DNA of 64,000 nucleotides from Saussurea involucrata (lineage: Eukaryota; Streptophyta; Magnoliopsida; Asterales; Asteraceae), in contig CM066322.1 in NCBI GenBank assembly GCA_033807775.1, positions 21,875,001-21,939,000 of the forward strand. Reading direction: 5' to 3'. The notes under the pieces were generated by a model. It saw only the letters and a list, made by a program, of their open reading frames with translations. It searched no databases and was not told where the DNA came from. Below, piece after piece: positions 53,752 to 64,000 of this stretch; positions within the stretch are counted from its first letter, which is position 1, and every line of letters begins with the position of its first letter. The position numbers were made by a program, and so were the translations under genes.

Positions 53752-53761
53752 AGGGGGAGAT
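53752..53761 (+). promoter_or_regulatory. Polypurine tract
   Basis: AGGGGGAGAT directly before the 3' LTR; it primes plus-strand DNA synthesis. The same string is characteristic of Sireviruses. Confidence 0.92.
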
Positions 53762-54799
53762 TGTTGGGTCACCAAGGATTTGAAATTGACTCACCGGTGT
53801 TTTCCCTAAAACTCCTACTTAGAATATTTTAGTTCAGTTCTTTGAATGACTTGTACAAGATATCAAATGTTCGGTGAAGTCGAAGATCAACCGAAACCAA
53901 GCTTGAAGACTCTCTACTTGTGGAAAATAGAAGACTCTCGGCAACTTTCAAACAAGTCATCACCACCGAAATCCCTTGACATTTCGGTGGCCTTCTCCCA
54001 CCGAAGTGCATGGACAGTTTCGGTGGCCCCATCCACCACCGATGACCCTTTCGGTGCTCCTCTCACCACCGAAATATACATGTAATTTCGGTGGTCCTCT
54101 CACCACCGAAATATACTTGTAATTTCGGTGGTCCTCTCACCACCGAAACATGCTCGTAATTTCGGTGGACTAGTTACCACCGAAACTTGCTTGCAACTTC
54201 GGTGGACTAGTCTTCTTTCCACCGAAGACTTCTCAAATCTCGGTGGAAACCACTTCGGTGCTAAAGGCTCAAGACAGAAGATCATTTATTATGGGACAAT
54301 ATCCTCCAGCAGAGAAAAGTGACAGTTTGTCTTTTTATCCACCTTCAGTTAAGGTCCCTATTATCTGCTCAAGCTACTCTGTCTGCACCTAGTGAAAAGT
54401 GACAAGGACTTCACAGTTCTCCTGAAGTCAACATTATCAGCATATGTGAAGATGACAAGTGTCCCAAGCATTAAATGCTTGGGCACTCCTTGGCACTATA
54501 AAAGGAGAAGTGCTCTTCATGCAATTCTCACGCTTTCAAGAAATTCTCTCAGTGCAAGAAACCTTCTTTTAAGCCTTAAAACTCAATAGCTTTGCTCTTA
54601 GTGTTCTTAGTTGTTTTGTTGTATACTTTGTGTAAGATTGTTAGAATAGTTTATCTGTTCTTTTCCGCAACAATCTTAAGTTTTCTGTGTGTAATTCTTT
54701 TGAAAGTTTTTCAAATATAAGAATTAAAATTGTGAAATTTTTGTGTATTGTATTCAACCCCCCCTTCTACAATACTTGTTAAGCCATCTGGGACTAACA
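53762..54799 (+). repeat. 3' LTR of the Sirevirus-like element
   Basis: 1,038 bp, near identical to 42291-43328. It is followed by the target duplication TTTTC and then 49 bp of copia A before the 3' LTR of that element. Confidence 0.95.
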
Positions 54800-54853
54800 T
54801 TTTCTATTCAAATGTGGGGTATTATTTGGGTTTGAATAGAAAATGTGGGGTAT

Positions 54854-55709
54854 TGTTGGAACTTAATGAAGAGGTGAGAAAACTTGTCCCACATAGGAGC
54901 CAAGGCAAAGTCTAGATCACTTAATAAACTCCAACCATTGAGCATTAAATGAATCATTTAATTGCTTGGGCTTGGTGTGTGGTGTTCTTGGTGTGCTCTC
55001 TTTGACACAAATATATATATATATATATTAAATGTCAAAGATTGGGCCTTGGGCCTTGGGGCTCTTGGGGTCTCGATGGGGTCGAGATTTAATAACTGAA
55101 GAACGAGTGTTGTGTGCAGGATGGCGCGACCCGAGCCGCGCGAGAAGTCGCGCAGAACACTGGATGATTCATGGAACAGTGCCCAGCGCGCATTGCGGGG
55201 CGTCTTGAGCCGTGCCGCGAGGCGCGCAGGCCTCTGTTGGATTTCGCATACAGTCCTTGGTGCGAGTTTCTGCGCGTGTTGACCCGCACCGGCGGACGCG
55301 CGGCTGTAGGTGGTTAGTTTTGGTTACTGCACCAAACCTATATAAACCCCATCTGTTCCCATTCGTTAATCAGATCAATAATACGAATTTGGACGAATTT
55401 CTGGGACTCTTTCTCCTTCTCGTTCATCACCAAACGTATGACGATTCGCTAGATTCAAGTATTAACTTGAATAGATTGTTGTATCCTCAAGACAACGCCA
55501 ATACACGCGGCGAATTTTTGTCTTAGGACACTGCATAATCGCATGCCTCAATCTCTTTCGTGTTACAAGAATCTTCGTATCAAGTAAGGTTTACAATTTC
55601 GTTGTTTGTTTATGTTTGTATCAAAGATTTGTAATAGAATTCATTAATTTTATTGAATTTGATATTGTTCTTCTACACAATTCTCAACCGTGATTGATCA
55701 GTCCTAACA
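54854..55709 (+). repeat. 3' LTR of copia A (856 bp, complete form)
   Basis: Starts TGTTGGAACTTAATG and ends GTCCTAACA. It holds the TATA box (CCTATATAAACC at about 55338-55349) and a GC-rich block (about 55120-55310, GCGCGAG/GCGCGCAGG words) absent from the 5' LTR. R-U5 is shared with the 5' copy. Confidence 0.92.
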
Positions 55710-57030
55710 TCCTTGAGGTGTAGCTGGGCACAACAGGCAATGGGGGATATGGTGGTGCCACCCGTATATGGGGTGGTGGACTTGAGGTGTAGCTTAGCTA
55801 GCAGGCACTAAAGTCCGACTCGAGTTGGAGCTTATAAAAGCAGACAATAGAGTCACGATCTGAGGTGTAGTTCAATAACATAATTATGCGACTTAGCTTT
55901 GTGTTCCGTCACATATAATGGAAGCGGGTCTCCCCCGTCACCGAAAGGTGTTACCTGGGTATTCATTTTTATCCATGTTTTCGGTGACGTCTTAAATATA
56001 CGTGGATTGTTGTCCACGATTTATGAGCTGAGTATTATGCCCCATCCGCGTTTTGAATGTTTTGGGATATGATGTTTTATCTACATTTTCATTATTTAAG
56101 GGTTAAACGATTATTCACATTTCGGGTGAGTTTTTGGGTTCGAGCTTATATCTTTAAGAAACGATTGATGTTGGTATTTGATCCATCACCTAAAATGCAT
56201 GTTATTGGGAAACATGTCGTTTTCGTGTTTAAAGTAAATCATTTTGGAAATCATGATTAAAGCTGTGTTTCTTTCCTTTTAACAATTTTATATAATCATG
56301 ATGTAAACTCTTGAACTCACTAGGCGTTAGCCTAACCTTTTTATTTGTCGGCATGTGCAACAAGTTCAGGTTGGAAATACTTCTAGCGACACTGTGAAGA
56401 GATGAATGCTAGTTGTGTGTTTGTGAAGTGATTTGCTTAGTGAAGTCTTCCGCACTTGAAGAATATCAACTTGATTTTGGGGTTGAGTAACACCCGACCT
56501 TTTGTAGTCTTGGCGAATGACTTAGGTTTTGATTGTTGAAAATATAATGTTTATATTGAGGTAATTTCAAGAATGGTTTGTAGAATGGATTTTATTCTTA
56601 AGTGGTTATTTTATTGAAAATTTTATTTAGTTGCTCTTTTCAATTTTGAAGGTGTTACACTCTCAATATGAATCTGAACCCAAAAAGCAATCTTGAACGA
56701 TATGTTGATTTTGATCATAAAACTATAATGTTATATGTGAATATAAGATTAATATGTCAACCCAGCAATCTTGACCAATTCCGAAACTACATTTTACTAA
56801 CCAAACATAAATTCCAATTATTTGTCAACCACAAACATGGTCTAACTTTGTTGAATTTCCCAATTTCATTTCAATTCTTTCATAAACTAATTTATTTGAT
56901 GGGTTCGAGTTCCACCATATTGTATTCTGCAAACCAAATACCTCATAAAATCCTGTTTGTTTTTTCGTCATATTAAGATATGTCTTGAAAAAGATGGGTG
57001 AATATAGATAACAAATACATGATATGGTTG

Positions 57031-57240
57031 GGTTCCGGTGAAAAGTTGAGGTTAACTTGAGAAGTGGTTATCAACCGTTGGGTGAGAAATTGATGCACAT
57101 TAATTAGGATGAGATGCACCGAGAAGCACCGAATCAATTCCCTCTAAACCGCAATTCATGGGAGGGCATTTGATTAGTGATCAACGATTTAGATCACATC
57201 TCATACTTCTAACGTTAACCTTAACTTCCCACACGATCCT
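57031..57240. mobile_element. MITE-like repeat, second member of the 32370 family
   Basis: Left end includes GAGGTTAACTTGAGAAGTGG, right end AACGTTAACCTTAACTTCCC, imperfect inverted repeats. It shares the inner words 'gatgcacatta' and 'gatgagatgcaccgag' with the copy at 32370. Confidence 0.68.
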
Positions 57241-57614
57241 ATTATAACTCATATAATTTTATCATTTTCATCAATTACATAATAGTTAATTAAAAAGCAA
57301 ATACTGCGTAGTATGAAAGATCAGTTGTCTACTTATTAGATAAGATATGAATGTAATTGATATGAATGTACTTATTAGATAAGATATGAATGTGTTGTCA
57401 GGTGAAAACATTAAATTGGAAAGATAACGGAACGAACTAACCTTCCTTGAGAACGACAAAGCGAATATGAAAATCACATTCTTGAAAATTGCTTGTATTT
57501 ATCAAGATTTGCCTATCATTATTCATTGTTTATTCTCCGCTTCACATGTCATCATTAATTATACATTAATTATCATTTTACAATAATAGTAATAATAATA
57601 GTGGTCCTTCAGAT

Positions 57615-57859
57615 CAAAGACATTGTAGCCCAGTGGTTCGGTAACATCCTGGGAGGGGTAAGTGGTTGGCAGCCCTTACTACCCGGGTTCGAACCCCGTG
57701 GTGATCATGCAGAGGTATCCTCGAATCAAGGGGCAGTTTGCGGGCCTGTTGTTTGGGCCGGGTCGTGGATCGTGGGCCGAATTGTGGCCGAGTCAAAGGG
57801 GGATTAGTCTGGACTAAGTCCAGGATACCCTCGAAATGCAATTGTCTTTCAAAAAAAAA
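57615..57859 (+). mobile_element. tRNA-derived SINE
   Basis: Box A TAGCCCAGTGG at 57626-57636 and box B GGTTCGAACCC at 57686-57696, about 50 bp apart, make an RNA polymerase III promoter. The body of about 245 bp ends in a run of nine A. The 16-bp target duplication TAGTGGTCCTTCAGAT is perfect (57599-57614, 57860-57875), so the copy is recent. It is non-coding and depends on LINE enzymes for movement. Confidence 0.95.
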
Positions 57860-57875
57860 TAGTGGTCCTTCAGAT

Positions 57876-60228
57876 TTACACCTGTTAACTTTGTCAAATC
57901 AATGTCATTTTAGTTTTTTTTTTGTCTTTTTTCGATACACGCACATACATATATATATATATATATATCAATAAAGATATCAAAATAACTACGATAAAAT
58001 ATCTTTTTACGATATGATTATATTAAACTTTTATATCCAAACAGACAAAAAACTAAAACAATGAAAATTAAATCGTCTTTAATATATATAATTTAAATAT
58101 ATTAAATTATTAAACGATATGTTATTTATTTATTTTGACATCGTTATTGATACATATGTATACTAGTCTTTGGCTCGTCCGTTGCGTGACGATCAAATTT
58201 TTAATAGTTGTTGAATAATTTTATGGCACATACAATAATTGATAAAAAGGAAAACAAAAATTCTACAAATAGAGAATATTATCTTGAAGATAAAAATATG
58301 TCTATTAAGTTTGATACATATTATAAATGTCGTTACTAAATGAATTTATCAAACGAATACACAATAATTGCATATTTATATTTTTGAAAAATGTTCGAAC
58401 TCATAAGTCATAATCCAAAAGTCAGTTGATAAGTGATATCTTTTTTTTCTCCAAGTAATTAAATCTCTTATGATAATTCTAAGGGTGTTTCGTTGATAGA
58501 ATGGAATTTGATAAAATTGTAATTCGTCGAAATAATTCGACTTTGAAGTAAAAATTGATATGAAATTGCAAAAAAAATCACGACAATTTAGTGATTATTT
58601 GTATCAAATCTCATACTAATTTCAACAAATCTCATACTAATCACGACACATTAATTCGTATATATTTATGATATTTAATAATATAATTAAATCCAAAAAT
58701 ATTCAATATTGGGCTCATTTCGAAGGTATTGATAAAGCGATTACAATGGTATAATTTGTAAAAAATAGAAATGTTTTTTAATGCATTGTAGTTCATATAC
58801 ATTATTTATGTTTATATGATAAGAGTCTAAAATGAAAAATAAAACAATAAGGGATTAAAAGTAAACTACATACCTAATTATAAGGGTAGTAAATGTAACG
58901 TACAAATTAAAAAAATTGAATTAAGGAGGAGTGAATGTGAGTGTGCTAATTGAACTTATAATGTAAATTGTGTCCAGATACATGTTTAGGCGGGAAAATA
59001 CTGAAGTCGGCTCACCAGAAGACGACACGTGGCATGCTAATTACTCATTTATTATATGTATAGATTTTTGGAATTACTATACACGATGGAGATTTTTTTG
59101 AATTTATTATAAGTATGAATATGTACGTATGTATCAAAAAATATTCAATATTGGGCTTATTTCGAAGGTATTGACGAAACGATTACAATGGTATAATTTG
59201 TAAAAAATAGAAATGTTTTTAATGCATTTTAGTTCATATACATTATTTATGTTTATATGATAAGAGTCTAAAATGAAAAATAAAAAAAATAATGGATTAA
59301 AAGTAAACTACATAGGTAATTATAAGGGTAGTAAATGTAAGGTATAAATATTAAAAATTTAATTAAGAAGAGATTTAAGGAGGAGTGAATGTGGGTGTGT
59401 TAATTGAACCTATAATGTAAAGGCGTCCAGATACATGTTTAGGCGGAAAAACAATAAAGCCGGTTCACCAGACGACGGCACATGTCAATGTAGTTACTTA
59501 TTTATTATATGTATAGATTTGTGTCAATACATTGATTATATATCTAAATTGCTACGTTTATTTTAAAAGCTAAAACTCCACCAATTTTCAAATATTTACA
59601 TGTTCACCCCTTATTTAGTTTTACATTTCACTTAGAAGAAAACGATTCTTCGATTATGGTAATTATTACATGTTATTGTTATATGTGGACAAAAGGAACC
59701 CAACATGATCATATAACATATTCTTTATGGATCCCTTTCCAACATTTTAGCATGATGGAAAACATTCTCTCTTTAAAAATAAAATTTAAAATTGCCGTAT
59801 ACGAAACTAACAAAAATAAATTAATCTGAACGTGCAAATTCCAAACTCGTATTCTTCAATCAATTTAAACAAGTACCGATCATGTCTAGACATCAAGACA
59901 TGAATGTCTAATCAAGTTGACAACAATAATTTCGATAAAGACATAAAAAATGTAAATTATCGTAAATCTTGAGAATTTCTCAAGATTTGTTGATCATCAT
60001 GATTCTCCGCTTCACATATATTATCACATTACTTCTTTTTCTTTAATAATAATAATAATATATTTTGTAAAATGTGTTTTAAACATGCCCATGTCATAAA
60101 TATGTCTAAAATGTGTTTTAAACATGGATTTTTAGGTTGTGTGGTATCGATTTTGAGAGAGATGAAATTGATACATTGTTTTATTAACGTTATTATATGT
60201 ATTATTTTACCCTTCTTTGTTTCTTTAA
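57876..60228. other. Gene-free AT-rich DNA with a duplicated repeat
   Basis: About 58690-59070 and 59131-59520 are direct copies (both have 'ttcaatattgggct', 'tacaatggtataatttgtaa' and end 'ttattatatgtatagattt'), with about 90 percent identity by eye. A third, more distant copy is at 24476-24680. A (TA)n run lies at 57949-57968. No gene seen. Confidence 0.7.
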
Positions 60229-60616
60229 GGTGCGTTTGGTACGCAGACAGAATAGAACAGGACAAGATGGGACAAGACAGGACAGAAGAACATCACAGAA
60301 CAGTTGTTCAGCGTTTGATAGACAGAACTGGACATAACAAAACATATACAACATTAGATAAAATACAATAAATAAAAATTAAAGAATGAATAAAATATAA
60401 AATACAACGTGTATTTGATGTTTTAGAAGATAATTAGATTTTATTTGAGGTTATATTAGTAAAACATAAGTCTGTTTCACCTTGTTCCATGGGGTGGGGG
60501 TGGAACATGTCTGTTCCAGCTTGTTCCACTTTGTTCCTATCTGTTCCGCTTAAAAGTCCTGCCAAACATGAGACAGTGATCTATGTTCTGTTCTGTCCAG
60601 TGTACCAAACGCACCC
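60229..60616. mobile_element. MITE with GGTGCGTTTGGTAC ends
   Basis: Left GGTGCGTTTGGTACGCAGAC, right end GTACCAAACGCACCC, inverted with one extra base; flanked by TTAA on both sides (60225-60228, 60617-60620). Inside, 'acagaac/gttctgt' words are also arranged inversely. No ORF. Probably hAT-like; the family is not certain. Confidence 0.78.
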
Positions 60617-61127
60617 TTAATATCCGTTTGCTCATGCTATTGTTTACAAGTATTTTCCACCATATCAAGTTATCAAACTCTATGATTAGTTTTAAAATTT
60701 GTGCAAAAAGTTGATTACCAACAATAATCCTAATCGGTCCTACATGGAACCTACCTCCACGGACACCATTATGAGGAGGTATTTTTGGCTCACTCGGCGG
60801 CTGAGGTTACCAGGACCTGTTATATACTTAGATAAAGTCTATCCACCCATTTGTTAACTGAACTACACGCCATAGTCTAGTGAGGGTCCTGGGATCTTCA
60901 AAATTTTCAAAAAGAAAAAAAAAAACGTTTCACAAAGTTACAGCCTCTATTACAAAATAAATCCTTTTAATGTTTAAAATAAGAAAAACATATATGCATA
61001 CATGCTACCTCGAGAGACCTGCTTTCAAATTGGAAAGGTTGAGCACCTTTAGTCTGGTTTTGGTTATGAAGTTGATACACCAAAAATATCTAGAATTTTG
61101 TGTGTTCTAAAGATAATATTTATTTTA
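60617..61127. other. Intergenic DNA, no gene seen
   Basis: Contains low-complexity and diverged repeat sequence (about 60730-60900) but nothing I can name. Confidence 0.5.
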
Positions 61128-61437
61128 GAGTGAATTACACCGGTGGTCTCTGTGGTTTACCAAAATTTTGGATTTGGTCCCTAAAGTACACTATCTACGG
61201 TGGCGGTCCTTAACTTTTTGATTTACTTTCACTCATGCCCCTTCTATATTAAAAATAAGAGGACCATGAATGAAAATAAATTAAACATAGAAGGACCATG
61301 AGTGAAAGTAAATTAAACATAGGAGGACCATGAGTGAAAATAAATTAAAAGTTATGGACCACCATCGTAGATAATGTACTTTAGGGACCAAATCCAAAAT
61401 TTGGGTAAACCACAGGGACCACCGGTGTAATTCACTC
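61128..61437. mobile_element. MULE-type MITE with perfect 9-bp duplication
   Basis: 310 bp; inverted ends of about 80 bp starting GAGTGAATTACACCGGTGGT. The flanks TTTATTTTA at 61119-61127 and 61438-61446 are identical. Three short near-repeats of 'aggaccatgagtgaaaataaa' lie in the middle (given in part). No coding capacity; unrelated in sequence to the ULP-bearing MULEs. Confidence 0.9.
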
Positions 61438-62364
61438 TTTATTTTATCTGTAGTTTAATTAAAAATTGACCGAACATTTAAAAATGATAAAGTTTCAAGA
61501 AAAACTAAAAACTCGTTTTCTTTCCAAAATTATATTTTTCATTTACTAACAATAACTTTATAGTATCTTAACAATATTAGTTATATTTCTTATGTTGCTA
61601 TAACTCTATCTTATCCGATATTCTAAATAACGTGAGGCGTGACGTGGTGTGTGGCGGGAAGGCCAAACTTCAAGCCTTAGAAGTCATGACGAGGGCACGT
61701 TCAAGGCGTGACTTATAGCGATAAATTTCTATATCATATATAATATTATATTTAAAACATATGTTTTTACCATTACTCACTGAGTCAATGATAATAAACA
61801 AGTTAAATTAGGTTACACATTAAAAACTAGCAAATAAGACATTAAAAATATAAAGAAAAACCAAATGCCGCGTTACAAATGACCGCATATTAGACCATAA
61901 CATGCCCTAAACTTAACATGACGTGAGACACAAATCTTGAGCCACGATATTCTATGACAGTTGTTACAACGAACCTTTTAGAACCTCAATCTTATCTCTT
62001 GACAAACCTAATGACAACATAATATTTCAATAATTTGGTCTTATCACATAATGAATTTAAGTAATAGTTTTGTAAAAAATATATAAATCTTGTGTAACTT
62101 TTTTTATTAGTTTATGAAATGCAATTGATGGACATATGTACCAACCATAGAACTTGTGACATATTTACTCGTTCGACGGTCATAAACGTTTGGCGATATG
62201 GGAATATTTCGTTTATATTGATATCAATGATTTAGAGAGAGAGAGAGAGAGACAATGATTTATTGGTATATTTAAAATTTTCTTTCAAGATTTGAGTAAC
62301 GATGTTGATTCTCCACTTCACATGGCATGTGTCTCTCTATTCTGTTTTTTTTGTTAATTAATTG

Positions 62365-62403
<39 letters not shown>

Positions 62404-62459
62404 CATAGATTAAATGAATTCTTTTTTCTTGTCGACAAAAAAATACCATTGATTTATAA
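61438..62459. other. Intergenic AT-rich DNA with microsatellites
   Basis: (GA)n at about 62234-62252 and (TA)n at 62367-62401. No gene seen. Confidence 0.55.
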
Positions 62460-62833
62460 GAGCATCTCCAACAGATTTCCCATAATTTCTCAAAAATTGA
62501 GAACCCAAAGCCAAAATTCCCCCCAAAAAATACATTCATCTTCAACAGTTTTCCCATTTTGAAGAATCCAACTTTAATTAAAATATTAAAATATTTCATT
62601 AATCCATTAAAATATTATTTCTCCCTCTACATATTTATTTTCAAAGTTTTCTATTGGTCATCTCACTTGGTAATCATTTTTGGAGTGATATCCATATTTG
62701 GAGAAAAAAACTTTCTCTCTCAAACTTACTCCATTTTGGAGATAGTTTTGGGGAAGCTGTTGGAGCAAAATATTAGCCCAAAATTCTCATTTTCACCATT
62801 TTCCTTATTTTGGGGAAGCTGTTGGAGATGCTC
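62460..62833. mobile_element. Harbinger-like MITE
   Basis: Left GAGCATCTCCAACAG, right CTGTTGGAGATGCTC, perfect 15-bp inverted ends, flanked by TAA on both sides (62457-62459, 62834-62836). It is the same class as the interrupted element at 31115. Confidence 0.82.
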
Positions 62834-63100
62834 TAAACGTTTTTACTTAAGGAGAGATTGATTTGACGTAAATCACGTAATAGTTTGAGGGATAAAATTT
62901 TGAAATTACACGGGATGTTTTAATACTTTGCAGACGGGCCCTTATTAGTTCATTTTTTTTTCTTTTTCTTTTGAAAAGGCTTGAAAACTCAAATCTAGGG
63001 GTGTGATTTTCTTTTTTGTTGTTGTTTTGAGGTATTTTTGTAATCTTTCGTCTAATACCTACAATAGGAGTGTGCATTAGGTTGTGTTAACCTGGACAAG

Positions 63101-63669
63101 TGTAATAACCCAAATTTGAATAATGGGATTTTAATGAAAAGTTAAGGGGGCAAATTTGTTTATTATGAAATGGTTTGAGGGTAGAATATGTAATTTGGGA
63201 AACTAATTCTTTTTCTCTATTGGGATGCGCCGCTTTTGGCTGAAATCTGGGAAAAGAAGCATTTTCATAATAGGGTTTTAGGTGTATGTGTGTATGGTGG
63301 TGAACCTGCATCTTCGAGAGAGAGAGAGAGAGCCTGCGATAAAGAGAGAAAGAGGAAATGAGTCTACATGTGTGTGTGTCATGTGGGTGCAGCCGGCGAG
63401 AAGAGAGAGAGACGCCGGGAGAGAGACAGCCGACGAAGAGAGAGAGAGACGCCGAGAGAGAAACAGCCGGCGAAGAGAGAGAGAGACGCCGAGAGAGAGG
63501 CAGCCGGCGAAGAGAGAGAGAGAGAGAGACGTCGAGAGAGAGAGACGGCGAGGAGAGAGAGACGACGAGGAGAGAGAGAGATGATGAGGGAAGAAGCAGC
63601 GGTGGTGGCTGCCTGTGGTGGTCGCCGGCGATAGTGGCTGCCGGTGGTGGTCGTCGGCGGCGGTGCGGC
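63101..63669. mobile_element. LTR-like 5' end with GA-rich minisatellite
   Basis: Begins TGTAATAACCCAAATTTG, resembling the TGTAACACCC ends seen at 32918 and 63670; no far end is visible. About 63315-63590 is a GA-rich array with units like GCCGGCGAAGAGAGAGAGAG. Open frames over the array on both strands follow from its period and are not genes. Confidence 0.45.
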
Positions 63670-64000
63670 TGTAACACCCGTAATTTCGGTAAATAAATAC
63701 CACCCAAATGTTTTGCATCTTGAAAATGGTGGGATTTATGTTTGGAAGACATTACGTAAAGTCTCTAAGAGTATCGGGAGTTTTGGCGTTGAAAAGTTGA
63801 GTTTCGGGGTTCGGTACGTTTTGTGCGACTATGACCAGCGACAATGACCATGTCATTGTCGCGGTGTCATTGTCGCGATGGAGGGGCAAATCGAGAAACC
63901 AAACAGAATGTGGTACGCGGGTCGCGACAATGACCAGCGACAATGACCATGTCATTGTCGCGGTCGGGGAGCTGGAATCCGATTAAAACCATTTCTCACC
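63670..64000 (+). mobile_element. 5' end of a gypsy-like LTR, cut by the window
   Basis: Starts TGTAACACCCGTAATTTCGG, a common LTR start in plants, within the element that begins at 63101. Two identical hairpin units (63838-63862 and 63937-63961) with 10-bp arms GCGACAATGA and a 5-nt loop lie inside. The remainder lies beyond the window. Confidence 0.5.

Larger units (their letters stand above)
42291..54799 (+). mobile_element. Young, intact-looking Sirevirus-like copia element
   Basis: Two 1,038-bp LTRs (42291-43328, 53762-54799) starting TGTTGGGTCACC and ending GGGACTAACA differ at two positions by my reading. Target duplication TTTTC (42286-42290, 54800-54804). Primer site TGGTATCAGAGC and polypurine tract AGGGGGAGAT are both present. 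Gag, pol and a long third ORF are all open. The large gag, the AGGGGGAGAT tract, palindromic CACCGAA/TTCGGTG motifs in the LTR and an extra ORF after pol are features known for the Sirevirus (SIRE/Maximus) lineage. It sits in copia A about 50 bp before the 3' LTR of that element. Confidence 0.9.
34835..55709 (+). mobile_element. Ty1/copia element A (dead), host to two later insertions
   Basis: LTRs 34835-35312 and 54854-55709 both start TGTTGGAACTTA and end TCCTAACA. The target duplication is TCCTT (34830-34834 and 55710-55714). Order inside is gag, protease, integrase, RT, RNase H, the copia order. Later insertions are a solo LTR at 36365-38705 and the Sirevirus-like element at 42291-54799. 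A purine-rich AAATGTGGGGTAT sits just before the 3' LTR. I see no standard tRNA-Met primer site after the 5' LTR. Confidence 0.93.
32918..56659 (+). mobile_element. Gypsy-like solo LTR split by copia element A
   Basis: Begins TGTAACACCCC and ends GGTGTTACA, typical LTR ends, with flanks CTTTC and CTCTC (4 of 5 match). The two LTR pieces (32918-34834 and 55715-56659) add to about 2.86 kb; copia A lies between them. The right piece carries 'cactaggcgttagcctaac', also found inverted in the solo LTR at 36365, so the two are related. No internal protein region is present. A long non-autonomous LTR derivative is the alternative to a solo LTR. Confidence 0.72.

Noticed and set aside
54854..55709. 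GC-rich ORFs in the copia A 3' LTR (55089-55526)
   Set aside because: The block is LTR sequence absent from the 5' copy; short ORFs on both strands show no family features.
63087..63847. Long open frames on both strands rich in Arg/Glu or Ser/Leu
   Set aside because: They follow a GA-rich minisatellite; no domain, no codon pattern, and both strands are open at once.

Overview
The window is nuclear DNA of a flowering plant (a eudicot with a large, repeat-rich genome; Asteraceae seems likely from the style of the retroelements, but this is a weak inference). Evidence for a plant nucleus: spliced genes of plant families, a U2 snRNA gene with the plant upstream element, a decayed plastid 16S rRNA insert, Ty1/copia elements of Sirevirus type, ULP1-carrying Mutator-like elements (MULEs) and a tRNA-derived SINE.

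Layout. 1-19.9 kb is the genic part: a partial duplicate of the OTU gene tail, a plastid rRNA fragment, a U2 snRNA gene (+), then three minus-strand genes whose full exon structures can be read: an OTU-family deubiquitinase (10 coding exons, 336 aa), a Pumilio RNA-binding protein (10 coding exons, 991 aa) and an AVT1-type vacuolar amino acid transporter (12 coding exons, 551 aa). The transporter carries both a GC-AG intron and an AT-AC U12-type intron. Small MITEs sit in its introns and in those of the Pumilio gene.

19.86-31.08 kb is one 11.2-kb MULE with ~200-bp terminal inverted repeats and a 9-bp target duplication. It carries a decayed DUF1985/ULP1-like gene. A second 4.4-kb MULE of the same family (perfect 9-bp target duplication) sits inside intron 1 of that gene and carries a short ULP1-like cysteine protease gene with its catalytic residues intact. 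A 0.4-kb deletion derivative of the family lies just downstream, inside a Harbinger-like MITE.

32.9-56.7 kb is a nest of four LTR elements: a gypsy-like solo LTR holds copia element A (dead: three in-frame stops, a damaged zinc knuckle, a promoterless 5' LTR). Element A in turn holds an inverted solo LTR inside its protease region and, just before its 3' LTR, a young and apparently intact 12.5-kb Sirevirus-like copia element. The latter has gag, pol and a third 1,093-codon ORF preceded by its own TATA-like leader.

56.7-64 kb is gene-poor: a tRNA-derived SINE, several MITEs, a duplicated AT-rich repeat and the 5' ends of two further LTR-like elements running out of the window.

The host genes are unrelated housekeeping functions (deubiquitination, mRNA control, vacuolar amino acid transport, splicing RNA). 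Much of the remainder is transposon. Coordinates were read by eye; exon joins were checked by reading phase, but homology statements come from recognising family motifs, not from searches.
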